DNA of 64,000 nucleotides from Eonycteris spelaea (taxonomy: Eukaryota; Chordata; Mammalia; Chiroptera; Pteropodidae). The stretch lies in NCBI GenBank assembly GCA_003508835.1, contig PUFA01000070.1, forward strand, positions 1,426,001 through 1,490,000, written 5' to 3'. Under the pieces are notes generated by a model, which searched no databases, was not told the origin of the DNA, and saw nothing but the letters and a program-made list of their open reading frames with translations. This document shows, in pieces, positions 11,491 through 22,770 of this stretch (position 1 is its first letter; every line of letters starts with the position of its first letter). The position numbers were made by a program, and so were the translations under genes.

Positions 11491-12074
11491 TAATTCCATT
11501 TAAGTATGGTATGTGTCAGTTTTCGGCTAGTCACAAACTTCTTTATGCTTGATCACAATGGAATTTCTTCATAATCTGTTAGCTGCTACTTGGGAGGATG
11601 AATGTGTGTCTGTCACCTAATTTATGCAGTTCTTAGAGTAGTGTAGTGCAATGCATATCATATTTAGTTGGCTGATTTTCCCTCTTTTAAAATTCCATCA
11701 CATCTACCCTAAAATGGTGATGGGAAGAAAAAGAGAAAGAAGGTTGATAATTATGTGAATCTTGGTTGATTGCCAACTCCAATAATTATTTTATTTTTTA
11801 AAATCTTCTACTTATGCAATACCAATTATTCATCCAAAGTCAGTAGTGAAGTTAATTAAGATCTACACCTCTTCTTTTTTTTTTTTCTTTTTCCATTGTC
11901 ATTAATAATAAAAGACTCCTAATTGAGGTCGGATTTTTGTCTTGAAAAAGGTGATTTATGTGAAAGATATCAGAGTGCTATTTTCAGGTTCGGGTCATAA
12001 ATACCATATTTAAAGAAAAAAAAGTTAAGTAAGTACTCAGACTCTCACACTATTCAACATTTTTTCCTTGTTTT
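11491..12074. other. unassigned sequence
   Basis: AT-rich, with a T run at 11,876-11,886. No family or gene recognised. Confidence 0.4.
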
Positions 12075-13020
12075 CATTCAACAAATACTTATGAAGAGGT
12101 CACTATGTTTGATAAAATGTCCTAGGCTGGAATATAACAGTGAAAAGAGACAAGGCCAAAAACATTACCAAAAGGTGATAAAAGTTATGCAGAGATGTAA
12201 AGTAGGATGATGAGAGAAGGTGAACTCAGCAATAAATTTAGATTGAGTGAGCCGGGAAGGTGAATTCACTTTTCTAAGCAGGTGAATTAAAGTTGATCTG
12301 AATGATGAGAAACAGTCTTGCAAAGATCAAGAAAAAACAAACACATTCCAGACAGGGGAAAAAAAGTGTTAATGCAAAGGGCCTACAGTAACAATAATTT
12401 TCAGGGAAAAGAAAGAAGCTTAGTGTTGCTGAAGTCTTAGGGTGATATGAAAATGCTAAGAGATGAGCACAGAGAAGTTAAGGGTCATATGGTGCACACT
12501 TTACAAGAAGTGATAAGGACTTTGGATTTTATTCTAAATTTTACAGGAAGTCAGACAAGGGGGAAGGGATGTTTAAGTTGGGAAAATAACCATATCTTAT
12601 CTACATTTTTAGCATTATGACTGGCTGCAATAAGAAGAATGGATTGTAAGGGGACAAGAATGGAAAATCAATATAGAAACGGTTATAGGTCTCCAGGAAA
12701 GAGACAGTGATGTTTGGGATCGGGGTGGTAGTGAAAATGGAGAAGCGGAAGAATTCAGTATAGATTTTGAAGCAGAGTTCATAGGTTTTGCTGAGGTATT
12801 GATATAGAAGTAAGGGAAATAGAGAAAACGAGAACAATACTTAGATTTGTGTCCTGAGCACTGGGTGGTGTGGTAGTGCCACTATTGACATGGGGTTTAT
12901 AAAACAGAAGCAGAGTGGGGAGGTCAGTAAAGAATAAAACTTGTTTTAGTCATGCTAAGTTTGAGATATTATTTGGACACCTGAATGGAGATGTCAGGTA
13001 GGCAGATAGATTTGGAGAAG
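12075..13020 (+). mobile_element. old mammal-wide repeat, 5' segment
   Basis: The order CATTCAACAAATACTTATGA, GCAAAGGGCCTACAGTAA, AAGGACTTTGGATTTTATTC, AATGGATTGTAAGGGG and CATGCTAAGTTTGAGATATT matches a long, very old interspersed repeat that I recognise from mammalian genomes but cannot name with certainty. It continues after an L1 insertion at 13,021-13,277. No open frame is conserved. Two shorter copies occur at about 29.0-29.5 kb and 63.7 kb. Confidence 0.55.
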
Positions 13021-13277
13021 TCTTTTTTTTCCTTTTTCTAAATTTAAAAAATATTTTTTCATTATTGTGACATTAGTTAACAAAATCCAGTAAGTTTCTG
13101 GTGTACAATTCAAGTGTAAGGCATATGTATACATTGCATTGTGTGTTCACCACCCATAGTTAGATTTCTTTCTGTCACCACATATTTGACCCCATTTGCC
13201 CTGTCTACATCCCCGCTTCCCCCTCCCCTCCTACCTTCTGGTAACCACTAGTCTGTTGTCCATGTCCATGAGTCTGA
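13021..13277 (-). mobile_element. L1 3' tail inserted in older repeat
   Basis: The left border is a T/A-rich run (the complement of a poly-A tail). It is followed by the complement of an L1 3' untranslated region, ending with CTTCTGGTAACCACTAGTCT and CATGTCCATGAGTCT. The copy is severely 5'-truncated and contains no ORF2. It sits inside the older repeat, whose sequence resumes immediately to the right. Confidence 0.85.
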
Positions 13278-13735
13278 ATGTAGGAATTAAGTATTTAGGG
13301 TTATCAATATGAAATGGTATTTGATGCATGAGGGTAGAGGAGGTCACCAAGGGAGAGAAGGACAGAAGGAAAGTGAAAAAGAGGTCCAAATTCATAGGCC
13401 CTGGTAAGAAGAAGAAAAAAGACCCATTAAAGAAGCAGCTGGCAAAGTAGGAGAAAATCCAAGGAAATATGGTGCCACAAAAAACAGAAGGTGTTCTATG
13501 AAGAAAGGAATAGCCAGGTGTGTCTAAAGCTATGGAGATGCCAAGTAAAGTAAGGGAAGTGGTATGACCATTATACTTAGCAACTCAGAGAGCACTGGTG
13601 AGCTATTTAAGAGTGGCTGACCTCAATGAAGAGGTGGGGTCAGAACCTCAGTGAAATGGAGATAAAGTGCATAACAATAGGGAAGTCACTTAGGACAGAA
13701 AGCAGAGTGACAGGGAAGTAGCTAGAGGGTAATTT
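13278..13735 (+). mobile_element. old mammal-wide repeat, 3' segment
   Basis: Continuation after the L1 insertion: GAAATGGTATTTGATGCATG, a GAGGTCACCAAGGG step, AAAGCTATGGAGATGCCAAG and GACCTCAATGAAGAGG follow the same recalled consensus in the correct order and spacing. Confidence 0.5.
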
Positions 13736-13884
13736 TTTTTCCCCCAACAAATATTTATTAGCCAGGTGATAAATGTGTGGCAATATGCTAAGTACTATTG
13801 GGGACTAGAAAGGTAAATACTGTATAATGTGTACTTTAAAAAAACTTGCCATATATGGTAGAGCATTGAGAGAGTAGTAATAGC

Positions 13885-14130
13885 CACCTGAATTTGCTCT
13901 CTATTACCATAACAAAGCTACATAATATACAGTCCCCAAACTCAAACACAATAAACATTTATTATTGTTCATAAGCTAGCTGAGAGGTTCCGATCAGGGT
14001 CTGGCTCAACTAGTCTGGGCTGGACTTCCTGTTTATGTCCAGGGCCCTTCATGAGTGTAGGGGTTGCATATCCATAAGGCTGGCCCTTGGAAGAAGACCA
14101 TCTGCCAAAGAAGAGGAGGAGGCCAGCATG
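13885..14130 (-). mobile_element. possible LTR fragment, family unknown
   Basis: ACAATAAACATTTATTATTG, then CATAAGCTAGCTGAGAGG and GGTCTGGCTCAACTAGTCTG, resembles the complement of a decayed MaLR/ERVL-type LTR. No clean TG...CA ends are visible. Low confidence. Confidence 0.3.
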
Positions 14131-15040
14131 CAAAGAACACAGATAATTATTAAAGAGTCGACGATATCGTTGAGCCTGAATTCAGACATGACTGAAGTCT
14201 TTCATCCTAGACTTCCTAATAATGTAAACTCCAAACTTCCCTTTATGTTGAATATCATCTGAACTGGGCTCTGTCACTTTCAACCCAAAGAGTTCTGACT
14301 ATTACACCCAAGTTAGAATTTTTAGACCTTAAAAAAAAAAAAAAGAAAGGAAGGAAGAAAAAGTGCTCACTAATAATTTAATCAAAGAGTTTTTTTTTTT
14401 AAGGGAAATTTTTGGAATATTGGTTCTCACAGACTGTTTGGAAGAGATAAGAACCTGCTGAAAGGAATTCCAGCTGGCAAGAATTGCATAAGTTAGCTCC
14501 TGGACATAAAAAAGAGAATCCCATTTCCCAGTCCCCCAGCTGACACTCAGTTGATTCACACCAGTGCAGCATGCCAGACGTTTAATGCCAGTGTACATTT
14601 TGATAAGTGACATCCACGTCTGTCAATTGTTAAGCATCCTGATTATTACCTCTGCCCATACTTATGCTGCAATATATTTTCAATAAAGTAAAATTGCTTA
14701 GAAATATTTCAGAAATCTGTTTTTTTGTTGCCTGTGATATGTGACCTCAATTCATTTCTACCTTGGACATCAAGATGCATCAGAAATAAATTTGCCTGCG
14801 GCCTGGATGCACTGGCTTCCCTTGAGAGGGACTGACTTCATTCCTTCTTCTGTGACCCAGTCAGGCTGAAATAATCAGAGCAGAGCCCAGCAGAATGCAA
14901 GTGGCAGTAACATCCAGGCTATCGAAGACACTGACAAGGAGCTGACCTCTGGCCACAAGATGCCAGACACAGACACAGACAGAGAGGGAGCCAGGGAGAT
15001 GTCATGGAGAAAATGGAAATATGATGAACTGTAAGAATTA
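14131..15040. other. unassigned sequence
   Basis: No family recognised. Open frames at 14,329-14,613 and 14,875-15,185 (minus) have no recognisable domain. Confidence 0.4.
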
Positions 15041-15105
15041 TGTTTGCAGGGCACAATGTACCACTGAGTTGATTTGTGTGAGTAACAAAATCCAGCAACA
15101 AAATC
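15041..15105 (+). repeat. direct repeat, copy 1
   Basis: About 60 bases beginning TGTTTGCAGGGCACAATG and containing CCACTGAGTTGAT and AACAAAATCCAGCAACA recur in the same orientation at 16,024-16,085. The two copies differ by a few substitutions and a small gap. Flanks on both sides are dissimilar. Family unknown. Confidence 0.7.
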
Positions 15106-15235
15106 AGGGCCTGCGGAGTACACAGGCGAAAAAGATGTCTTCTTCTCATCCCAAACTCCTCTCCTACCCCCGGGCTACTGCTCAAAGATTCTACCCTACA
15201 AACTCAATCCTTTTGGCCAAGAAAATAATCAAGCA

Positions 15236-15870
15236 ATGAACAACAATTGAACTTTATTTATAATAGCAATAATTCGAAAACAACCTCCATGTCCAAATTC
15301 GGCCAGCTTCCTCTGACCAGCTAGAAAATTATAATGTGACTATATAATGGTGTGCTGTAATTCCCTTTAGTCGAAGCTGTGTCACATGCCACCCCTATCT
15401 GCAAGGGAGTCTGGGGATCTAAATGTTTTAGTTGAGGACATTTCTATTTGGAACCAAATTAGAGTCCTTTTCATCAGAAAGAAATGAGAATGGCTATTCT
15501 TAAGCAGCTTGTGGCATCTACCATACACCTTAAATATCCTGTAATGTGGGATTGTTTAAGTAATAGATGGCACAGCCATCGGATGGAATGCTCTGCAGCT
15601 GTCTGTAGCTATCGGGAAGAAGGAAGTAGGACATTGTATGGGAAATGTTCTAGACATTTTAAATGCAAAAAGCAAGCTGAAGAACTTAAATGATATGATT
15701 GTGTGTGTACCTCCTTATTTGTGCATACAAAATTTATGCAAGGATATACAAGAAAACATTATCAGTAGTTATTTTTGGAAGATACGACTGAGAAGGAGTG
15801 TGACACATACTTTTCACTTAATCCATAATATTTCTTTTGTAATTGGAATCAGAATTTGGTGGGAAATTAC
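15236..15870 (+). mobile_element. L1M-type 3' region, decayed
   Basis: TTTATTTATAATAGCAATAA and CAACCTCCATGTCC, then GGGATTGTTTAAGTAATAGA, CGGATGGAATGCTCTGCAGC, AAAAAGCAAGCTGAAGAAC and AGTAGTTATTTTTGG fall in the order of the ORF2 C-terminal region and 3' end of old L1M elements. The protein-level signal is broken. About 150 bases near 15,300-15,420 fit poorly and may be a small insertion. Confidence 0.7.
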
Positions 15871-16023
15871 TTATGGAGTCCTAGCTTCCAGGTAGGTCTA
15901 AATATAACAACATTCTGGGCAAATCTGCTTCAGGCCTATCCTCTGAGAACCTCAGTGAAAGGTCTGTTAACCATTATTCCACTTGAGCCAAGAAGGAAAA
16001 AGTGTTCACCCACCCAAGGACTC

Positions 16024-16085
16024 TGTTTGCAGTGCATAATATACCACTGAGTTGATGTATGAGCAACAAAATCCAGCAACACAGA
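16024..16085 (+). repeat. direct repeat, copy 2
   Basis: Second copy of the 60-base repeat at 15,041-15,105: TGTTTGCAGTGCATAATATA, CCACTGAGTTGATG, AACAAAATCCAGCAACA. The L1M relic lies between the copies. Confidence 0.7.
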
Positions 16086-17802
16086 CAGAAGCCCGTCTTA
16101 AGTTTTTGTAGGGCAACATAACAGTTCCTCTCTATGTTAATTTTTTCTGTAAGTAAGGGATATACTCTTAACTGTTTCTAAGTTCATTTTGATAATCTGA
16201 TTTCTTTTTGATCACCCCTAATGAAAGTTTTTCTGTGTATTTAAGTTAAAACCCTCTATGCAGACTATGCAGACTATAATTCTCGTTCTAGCAGACTGGT
16301 AGAAAGTTGGTAAACCATCTTCCATGTTGCGATTGGAAACTGGAATGCCTCCTGATGGCTGAAGAAATTAAACACATTTACCCAGAACTCAGAAAGGTAA
16401 ATAGCATCTCAGACAGAAACGTAATATTTATTTTAATCTTATATTTTATATTTATGGTTTTTCACTCTACTCCATGATATAGCTATAACTGACACACATG
16501 TGAATAATCTTTTCCTCCCTGCCTCAATATTTGAGTAAATTGATGCTCCAAGATGCATCATGTCTTTACAAAGACCACCTTCAACACCATATTCCCAATG
16601 ATTATGCTTCCATATGACCTCACCCCTTTAGGTTTCTCGCTTCTAAGTCCGGTCTTTAATCACTTTAACCCATTGACATAGGTCCCAATTTTGAATTCCT
16701 TAAATTTTTATATCATTTTTCTCTAAAGCTTATTCCAATTTGCCACTACCCTTAAAGCATGGTGCAAAAATTCACAGTGATACTCCAAGGAGATACTGAT
16801 GAAAAACGTTTATATTTATAGCCCCAATTTCTCTCCCCTCTTATTTGTACACTCATTATTTATTTGTTCCTCTGTACTTCCTGGAAAAGAAAGACAGCAT
16901 TTAATAATCAAATCAGTATTACTGAGCTTCATATATCATTGCATGGTGACATTAGGATGATTAACATGCTACAGTAAAGATACTAAAAGAATAAACTAGA
17001 AAAGTCCAAGGGAAATTATAATAGAGTGACTTATAGAATAGAAAATTCATCTAGAAATTAGTAAGAAATGCAAGAAATCAAGCAAGTGTGTGCATAACGT
17101 GAACAACTAAATGGTAAGTTACTAACACCCAGCACGTGTCCCACTACCATGCCCTTACCTTTAAGCAGGCCAACCTGCCCACCACTTCACACAGCCTCGG
17201 TGAGAGGACACCCAAGAAGTCTTCTTTGTTCCTTGCCCAGTGCTGGACCATTCTGCCTGGCCATACCCCAGCTTGTTTTGATGACTCTAGCTCTCATCCT
17301 CTCTTCTCAGCAGCTACCTGACACCCCTGCTGTATCCAGTGCCTAATGTTATTGCTTCTCTCATGCCCACTCAGTTCTCTGAAATTGTATTCATTCCTAA
17401 ATCTACATTTTCTTTTAGCTGCTCCAAAGGCTGTCCCAGCACATCCTCCAAAAACCCAGGCTGGAACTAGGCAGCAGGATTGAAGTTGCTGCCAGGATGA
17501 TCCCCCCTGAAGAAGAGAAGTGGACAGTGGTTGGCAGAATTTCCAGCACATTTTAAAAGTTTTTTTTTTCTTTTAAACTGGGAAAAAATAAGCATAGAAT
17601 AAATTCAAGGTAAAACATTCCTTGTGTGTATCATTTGTAGACAGAAATTTTATTTGGTTATAAAGAAAAAGTTTCTGGCTCAGAAACATCCTTCTATTCT
17701 TGAAAAATAAGGAGAAGGAATAATTTAGATTCCAAGTGTCTTTCTCTGAAAAACTTAAATAAGATTTATTTGCAATCCAGAGGACAGAGTATACAGTAGA
17801 TT
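16086..17802. other. unassigned AT-rich sequence
   Basis: No repeat family or exon recognised. A 9-base unit (CTATGCAGA) is tandemly doubled at 16,256-16,273. A less AT-rich patch at 17,130-17,540 holds short frames on both strands with no recognisable domains. Confidence 0.4.
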
Positions 17803-17967
17803 GGTGGTGCCCAAATCTGTTTCATTATCAGAATCAAAAGCAAATATTTTTAACATAGATTCCAGACTTAGTGAATCAGAATCTCATGAGAGAGAGAGCC
17901 AGGAAATCTATTTTTTTAAAAGACTCAATCTGTTTCTGGTGACTGGCCAGATTTGGGAGCCATTGTA
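17803..17967 (+). mobile_element. hAT-Charlie (MER5/MER20-like) element
   Basis: TGGTGCCCAAATCTG at the left, AGTGAATCAGAATCTCATGA and CAGGAAATCTATTTTTTTAA in the centre, and CAGATTTGGGAGCCATTG at the right reproduce the layout of a short Charlie-type hAT element. The outer bases are complementary in outline (GGTGCCCAAATCTG against CAGATTTGGGAGCC), which supports terminal inverted repeats. Confidence 0.65.
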
Positions 17968-18760
17968 GAGGACGATGCCCTGGGTACCTCCCAGAACCAA
18001 GATTAAACTTCTGTCCTCTGAAGCTGGTCAGTAGTTAAGGTTTCTTCCTTGCTGTACTGAACTTTATTATTTAATAATTTCTGTTTTTGATCAAGCCTAA
18101 AGTCATACACTCTGATGTATATCAGCCCAGCTGATAAGAATTCCTCCTTCTCTAAGAATTTCCAGTCTAATAGGGAGGGCACCAGCAGACCTTTTTCTAT
18201 GACATGACCCATTCCCCTGGCCTCAATTTAGTAAAATGGGAATGTTCCAAGCTGAGCAAGTCAGAAGTCCAGCCCCTGAGAAATTTGGTATTTTGGAGCA
18301 AGAAAGAGAATCGGTCCCTTGTGTGGTTAAACCTTGTGAGCTTGGAAGCTGTTGGCTACCATCTTCCACTGAACTGGTTAGCAGGAAAAGCTGTTCCCTA
18401 AGAAAGAAAGTAGCAGATGCACAGAAAGAAGCAGAACAGGAGACCAGAGAGAGCACTCTCTGGATCCCCAACAGGTTTCCAGACACCTATTGCAGCCTTT
18501 CCAAGGTCCTACTGGATTCTAGCCCTTGGGTTCCTTAAACAACACCCTCCCCTTGTAATTAATTTTGTTAATTTTAAGCTAGTTCAAGATGTAACTTGCA
18601 ACAGGTGACCTACCTCACGTGTCTACTTACACTTAATAATGGCATATTATTGAGACAAGAGGAGTGTGCTAGCACCCAGGGGTGATTGAAGTCATTCATT
18701 TTCCAACCGTAACGGTTCAGGGGACTTTTGACAGCATCCTTTATATTTGAAGATATATAG

Positions 18761-18762
<2 letters not shown>
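17968..18762. other. unassigned sequence
   Basis: No family recognised. Short antisense-overlapping open frames at 18,204-18,538 (100 codons plus, 87 minus) have no domain signature. Confidence 0.4.

Positions 18763-18810
<48 letters not shown>
18763..18810 (+). repeat. (AC)24 microsatellite
   Basis: Twenty-four uninterrupted AC units followed by an AT-rich ATGTATATATGTATG stretch. A perfect array this long is expected to vary in length between individuals. It causes the cysteine/valine-rich open frames on the opposite strand, which are not genes. Confidence 0.97.
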
Positions 18811-18815
<5 letters not shown>

Positions 18816-20699
18816 TATATGTATGGGAGAAAATTATATATATAAACTTCTTCTGGAAAAAAATTACCATTCCCGAATAAAATATGCTTATGCAATTTTC
18901 TGACAAATTTTAATTAGCTGAAGACCTCTTCTGGGAACTTGCTACCCAGAAATAAGTCTCAGCTGCTTGTTCGTCAGCAATCAAATGTTACTTAACCAGT
19001 AATTGCTTTTATTATATCCGGTCAAATGAAGATTATCTAGCCATTCTCCTTTCCTATAAAACATTCTTACCAAAAGTGAGTATTTGAATTGGTCCACGAG
19101 ATCACTTTGCTTGTAACAAATAATTTGAAATAAAATTTTAACACAAGCTCATAACAAAATTGTCTGAAAATTTTTAAAAATCATTTTGTTGGCCTTTTAT
19201 AGAACACTTCTTTGGTTGCTGCTATAGTTTACATTAGCTACTTGGCTGTGACTTTGCTTTAGACTGTTTTAGACAAATTTTTGTTACTTCGTTCAAAAAC
19301 ATCCAACTCAATTTTGATAATGGATTAGAGCTATTCTTTTTAAAGCTGCTCAAAATCTTGTCATATTTTTGAAACGCTTCCGTATTATGCTTAAAATTTT
19401 TACCTGACTACAACTTTCTCACCTTTACCCTGCTCATCTGGAGAGTGATTTGGCATCTGATAGAACTGATGTGCGACTCCCAGAAAAAAAAAAAATTGTT
19501 TTTTCTTTCCGTCATGACTTAGATTATGATAACTGGGTGTATTCCAAAACAACATTACTGTTCTTTCCTTTTGTGAATTCATACGTGCATGTGTTCACTC
19601 CTTAGTTAAAATCTCTGTTAGCATCCACTGCATGCAAACCACGCTTTACATTTCCTGTCCTCCAGAAGTTACGGAACAGGTAAAAGAAAAACAAACGAAA
19701 CTTGGGAACACAACAAATCCAGACCACTTCGCGTTTCAGAACTATGCTCCACTCACGCATAAGAGAACATCCCAGAAAATGTTTAAATATTGAAGAGAAA
19801 CGTGGAAACGTGCTGGAGTCCAAAGCACGGCCCTAAGGAACTGTTCCTCGCAGTCCCCTCTCCATGCCGTCGCTTCCCTCAGATCTCTTTCCTCTTGCCC
19901 CAGTCCCAGCAAGAGGGTGACTTTCACCTTTTCTCTATTAATCTCCTTAATCTAACATCCCAAACTAAACCTGTTTTTTCAGGAGTATCTCCAGGCCCTT
20001 TCTTGCCAGTCAAGGTGGTGGTGGTGGTCATGGTCGTTGTTGTCATCATCAGGCTTTGTTATCCAGACTTGGAAGCTCTTCCACCGAACAATCATCCTTC
20101 CTCTCTACTAGAGCCACGGGGAGGCTACCAGACTGTGTATACTCACGTAACGATAACTCTGTCTCTAGCTACAATGTGGAATCAGGGCCATATACAAGTT
20201 TGAAGGTACAAGAGCATCTAGAAGAGTGAGAACCTTTTCTACTTGTGAAGATGAATCACGTTTATGGGGCCAAAGGACATAAATCAACTCGAAGTTGACA
20301 CATCAGCAGCCATGTAGGCCACGTGAAGTCTGGCTGCCACATAGATGTAAGACTGGAAGTCACCACACCAGACCTCCTGTCCTGATATTCTGCATCCTGG
20401 CCAAAGCCATTCCAGCTGTACTTCTCTCCAGATATCCCAGTCAATTTGCTGAAGGATTGGGCCAGGGCTGTCGTGTGCCAGCCACAAGGGAACGGCACAA
20501 AGCACGAAAAAGTTTCCACTGGCGCCCTTCCTGCAGAGCAAACCTACCTGTGCCCAAAAGAGTTACACGGCACGCCTGAGACTCCCTCTCCTTGGAGAGG
20601 CCTGCCTGCTTGCAAGGTTGCCATTTGACTGACACTCGGAAACTTGGATTTCAGAGCGGTTCCCACCATTCCCAAACTGATAAGAGTCCCTCGCTGTGC
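18811..20699. other. unassigned sequence, part CpG-retaining
   Basis: AT-rich up to about 19,560. From there CpG dinucleotides become noticeably more frequent than in the flanks (for example around 19,731, 19,801-19,869 and 20,147-20,152). A (GTG)n-like tract with GTC/GTT variants occurs at about 20,013-20,049. The 137-codon plus-strand frame at 19,790-20,203 crosses that tract, which yields a valine run. It has no recognisable domain, so I do not call it a gene. Confidence 0.4.
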
Positions 20700-21095
20700 T
20701 AAACAGTGTTTACTGTGCAGACCACGCGGATTATGCTGAACACTTGTTTTTTATGGGATCTGGAATTTCAGTGTACACCAGGGAAAGCATGCCTATGTGA
20801 CCAGTCCCCAGTAGAAACCCTGGACACTGAGTCTCTAACGAGCTTCCCTGGTCACAGCTGATTACTGGAGGAATCAGGCACATCTTGGACAATTCCACTG
20901 GGAGAGGACTCTCAGAAGTTCATGACTAGTTTCCCCCAGACTTCATCCTATGTGCCATTTCTCTTTGCCAATTTTGTTCTGGATCCTTTTGCTGTAATAA
21001 ACCATAGCTGTGAGGACTACTGTGTGCTGAGTCCTGAGAGTCCTACTAGCAAATCACTGAAACTAAGTGTGGTCTTGGGACGTGTGACACACAAA
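20700..21095 (+). mobile_element. LTR-like segment, probable ERVL/ERV3 class
   Basis: GACCAGTCCCCAGTAGAAAC, ACTGAGTCTCTAACGAGCTT, CCACTGGGAGAGGACTCTC, TTTGCTGTAATAAACCATAG and GTGTGCTGAGTCCTGAGAG follow the 3' half of a mammalian LTR that I recall but cannot name. The AATAAA at 20,996-21,001 would be the R-region polyadenylation signal. The 5' limit is unclear and may lie several hundred bases upstream in the CpG-retaining stretch. No internal retroviral genes are present. Confidence 0.45.
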
Positions 21096-21104
21096 CCCTC
21101 CTAG

Positions 21105-21475
21105 CTCTGCAGCCTCATCCCATTATACTCCTGCCCTTGCTCACTCTCTCCTTTCTGTTCCTCAAGCAACCCAAGGTCTTTCCTGCCTCAGGGCCTTGGC
21201 ATGCACTAGCCCATCTGCCTGGAATGCTCTTCTCTGTCTTATGGCTTATTCTTCAGGTCACAGCTTATACATCACCTCCTCAGAGACTTGCCCTGACCAC
21301 CGCCGAGTTATCGCCTCTCACATCACATGTTTATTTATTTACTATCTATCAGTCTTCAACCTATAATTGTCTTGTTTATGTATTTAAATACAATTAGACT
21401 GCATTTCAATAGGGTATGGGACCTATCTTGCTTATTTAATATTCCTAACATTTATGACATATAAAAAAAATTCAG
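21105..21475 (+). mobile_element. L2 LINE 3' region
   Basis: The diagnostic L2 phrases occur in order: CTTTCCTGCCTCAGGGCCTT, TGCCTGGAATGCTCTTC, ATTCTTCAGGTCACAGC, CACCTCCTCAGAGACTTGCC and CTGACCACC, then a diverged 3' untranslated part. They correspond to the C-terminal part of ORF2 and the 3' tail. An 86-codon frame survives by chance, but there is no functional reverse transcriptase. Confidence 0.85.
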
Positions 21476-22379
21476 TCTGTATCTGTTATTAGATTAAGTA
21501 AACGCATCCTGGATTCACTTCAAAATATCCAAAGGGGGAAGGAGTGATTCTTAGAAATTCCAGCACCTTCCATTTTATTGGAAGTCCATTTTATATACAA
21601 CGAATTCCTTTTTTAAAAAAGGAAAAAAAAGTTGTTTTTTTTCATGTGTCCTTTCAGTTCGAATTTTGGCAAGTCTCCTGAGACACTGCAAACATTTTAG
21701 TTCAAACAGCTGGCTGTAAATTACCTGGATTCAGGTTTCATTGTCAGACCCAGGAATTAGCAATGAACCTGCTCGCTGGTGCTGAAAACTCAGATTCGCA
21801 TGGCAGTGTTCTGTCAACATATCTCAGAATGCTTACTCCCTAGTGACCTCCCCTTTGCATTTATTTATGAGAGTCATAAGACAAATGCCTAATGCTGAGA
21901 AATAAAAACATTTTTCACTTTAGATTTTGAAAATCAATTGCTCTACAAAAATAAAATAATGTTGCTAAAATAGGAAACCAAAAATAGTAAGAATAGCCTC
22001 CCTAATGACTTCTTTTCTTCCAGTAGCTCATGGGTCGTCCAAAGGGCCTGGCCCTATAGTCTGAAAACTGTCATTCTTAACTTCTGTCAAATGAAAAAAG
22101 GCGAGAAGGGCAAAGACAAGGTATCCTCTAAAATGACTGCCATTTGAGGAACCCTTCATGATTAGAGTTCAAAGCCTGAAGACTATAGCTCATCTAGCTA
22201 CTTGGGACAAGACATTTTTGCAAAGATAGGGGCACGTCATAGGCACAGAAAGAGGTTTCTTCTTGCCTTATACTTGGCTGTCAGAGACAAGAAGAAATCT
22301 GCTAGATGAACTGTACTTTGTCTTTGGTATGTAGGTCTTTGGCATTGACCTGAAACATGCCAACCTTTCAAGGGCATCT
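21476..22379. other. unassigned sequence
   Basis: AT-rich, with an A/T homopolymer pair at 21,610-21,642. No repeat or gene recognised. Confidence 0.4.
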
Positions 22380-22770
22380 CTTACCTCTTCCCCAACATGT
22401 ACCTTAGGCTCTCATCATATTGAAATCTTCACAGACACCCCATATGCCATGCTTTTTCACATCTCTGGGCCTTTGTACATGGCCTTTCCTCTATCTGTAT
22501 GTACTCCCCCTTCCTTTCCTACCTAGAGGACAGCTCCTCATTCTCTCAGAATGTGATCAGGCAGCACTCGGTGAAGCTTCCCAAATTCCCCAGACAGATA
22601 GCGGCTCTGTCCCCGTGTTCCTATTGCCCTTTGGGGAAATCTTAGTTATAGCACTTAGAATAATGTGTTCTAAGTATTTGTTTGTGGGTCTTTCTCCCCC
22701 ATATCCAGGCTGTGAGTTCTTCATTCATCTTTGTATCTTTATAGTATGGCAGCTTCATAAATGTTGATCA
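22380..22770 (+). mobile_element. L2 LINE 3' region
   Basis: CATGCTTTTTCACATCTCTG, GGGCCTTTGTACATGGCC, a CTCCTCATTCTC step, GCTTCCCAAATTCCCC and a final GGCTGTGAGTTCTTCATTCA with ATAAATGTTGATC follow an L2 copy through to its 3' end. It is more diverged than the copy 1 kb upstream. The 115-codon frame across it is an L2 relic. Confidence 0.7.

Noticed and set aside
18610..18906. Cys-Val repeat protein on the minus strand
   Set aside because: Translation of the (AC)24 microsatellite.
19790..20203. 137-codon plus-strand frame, the second longest by codon count
   Set aside because: It has no recognisable domain or splice context, and its valine run comes from a GTG-rich tract. The CpG-rich composition alone lowers stop-codon frequency.
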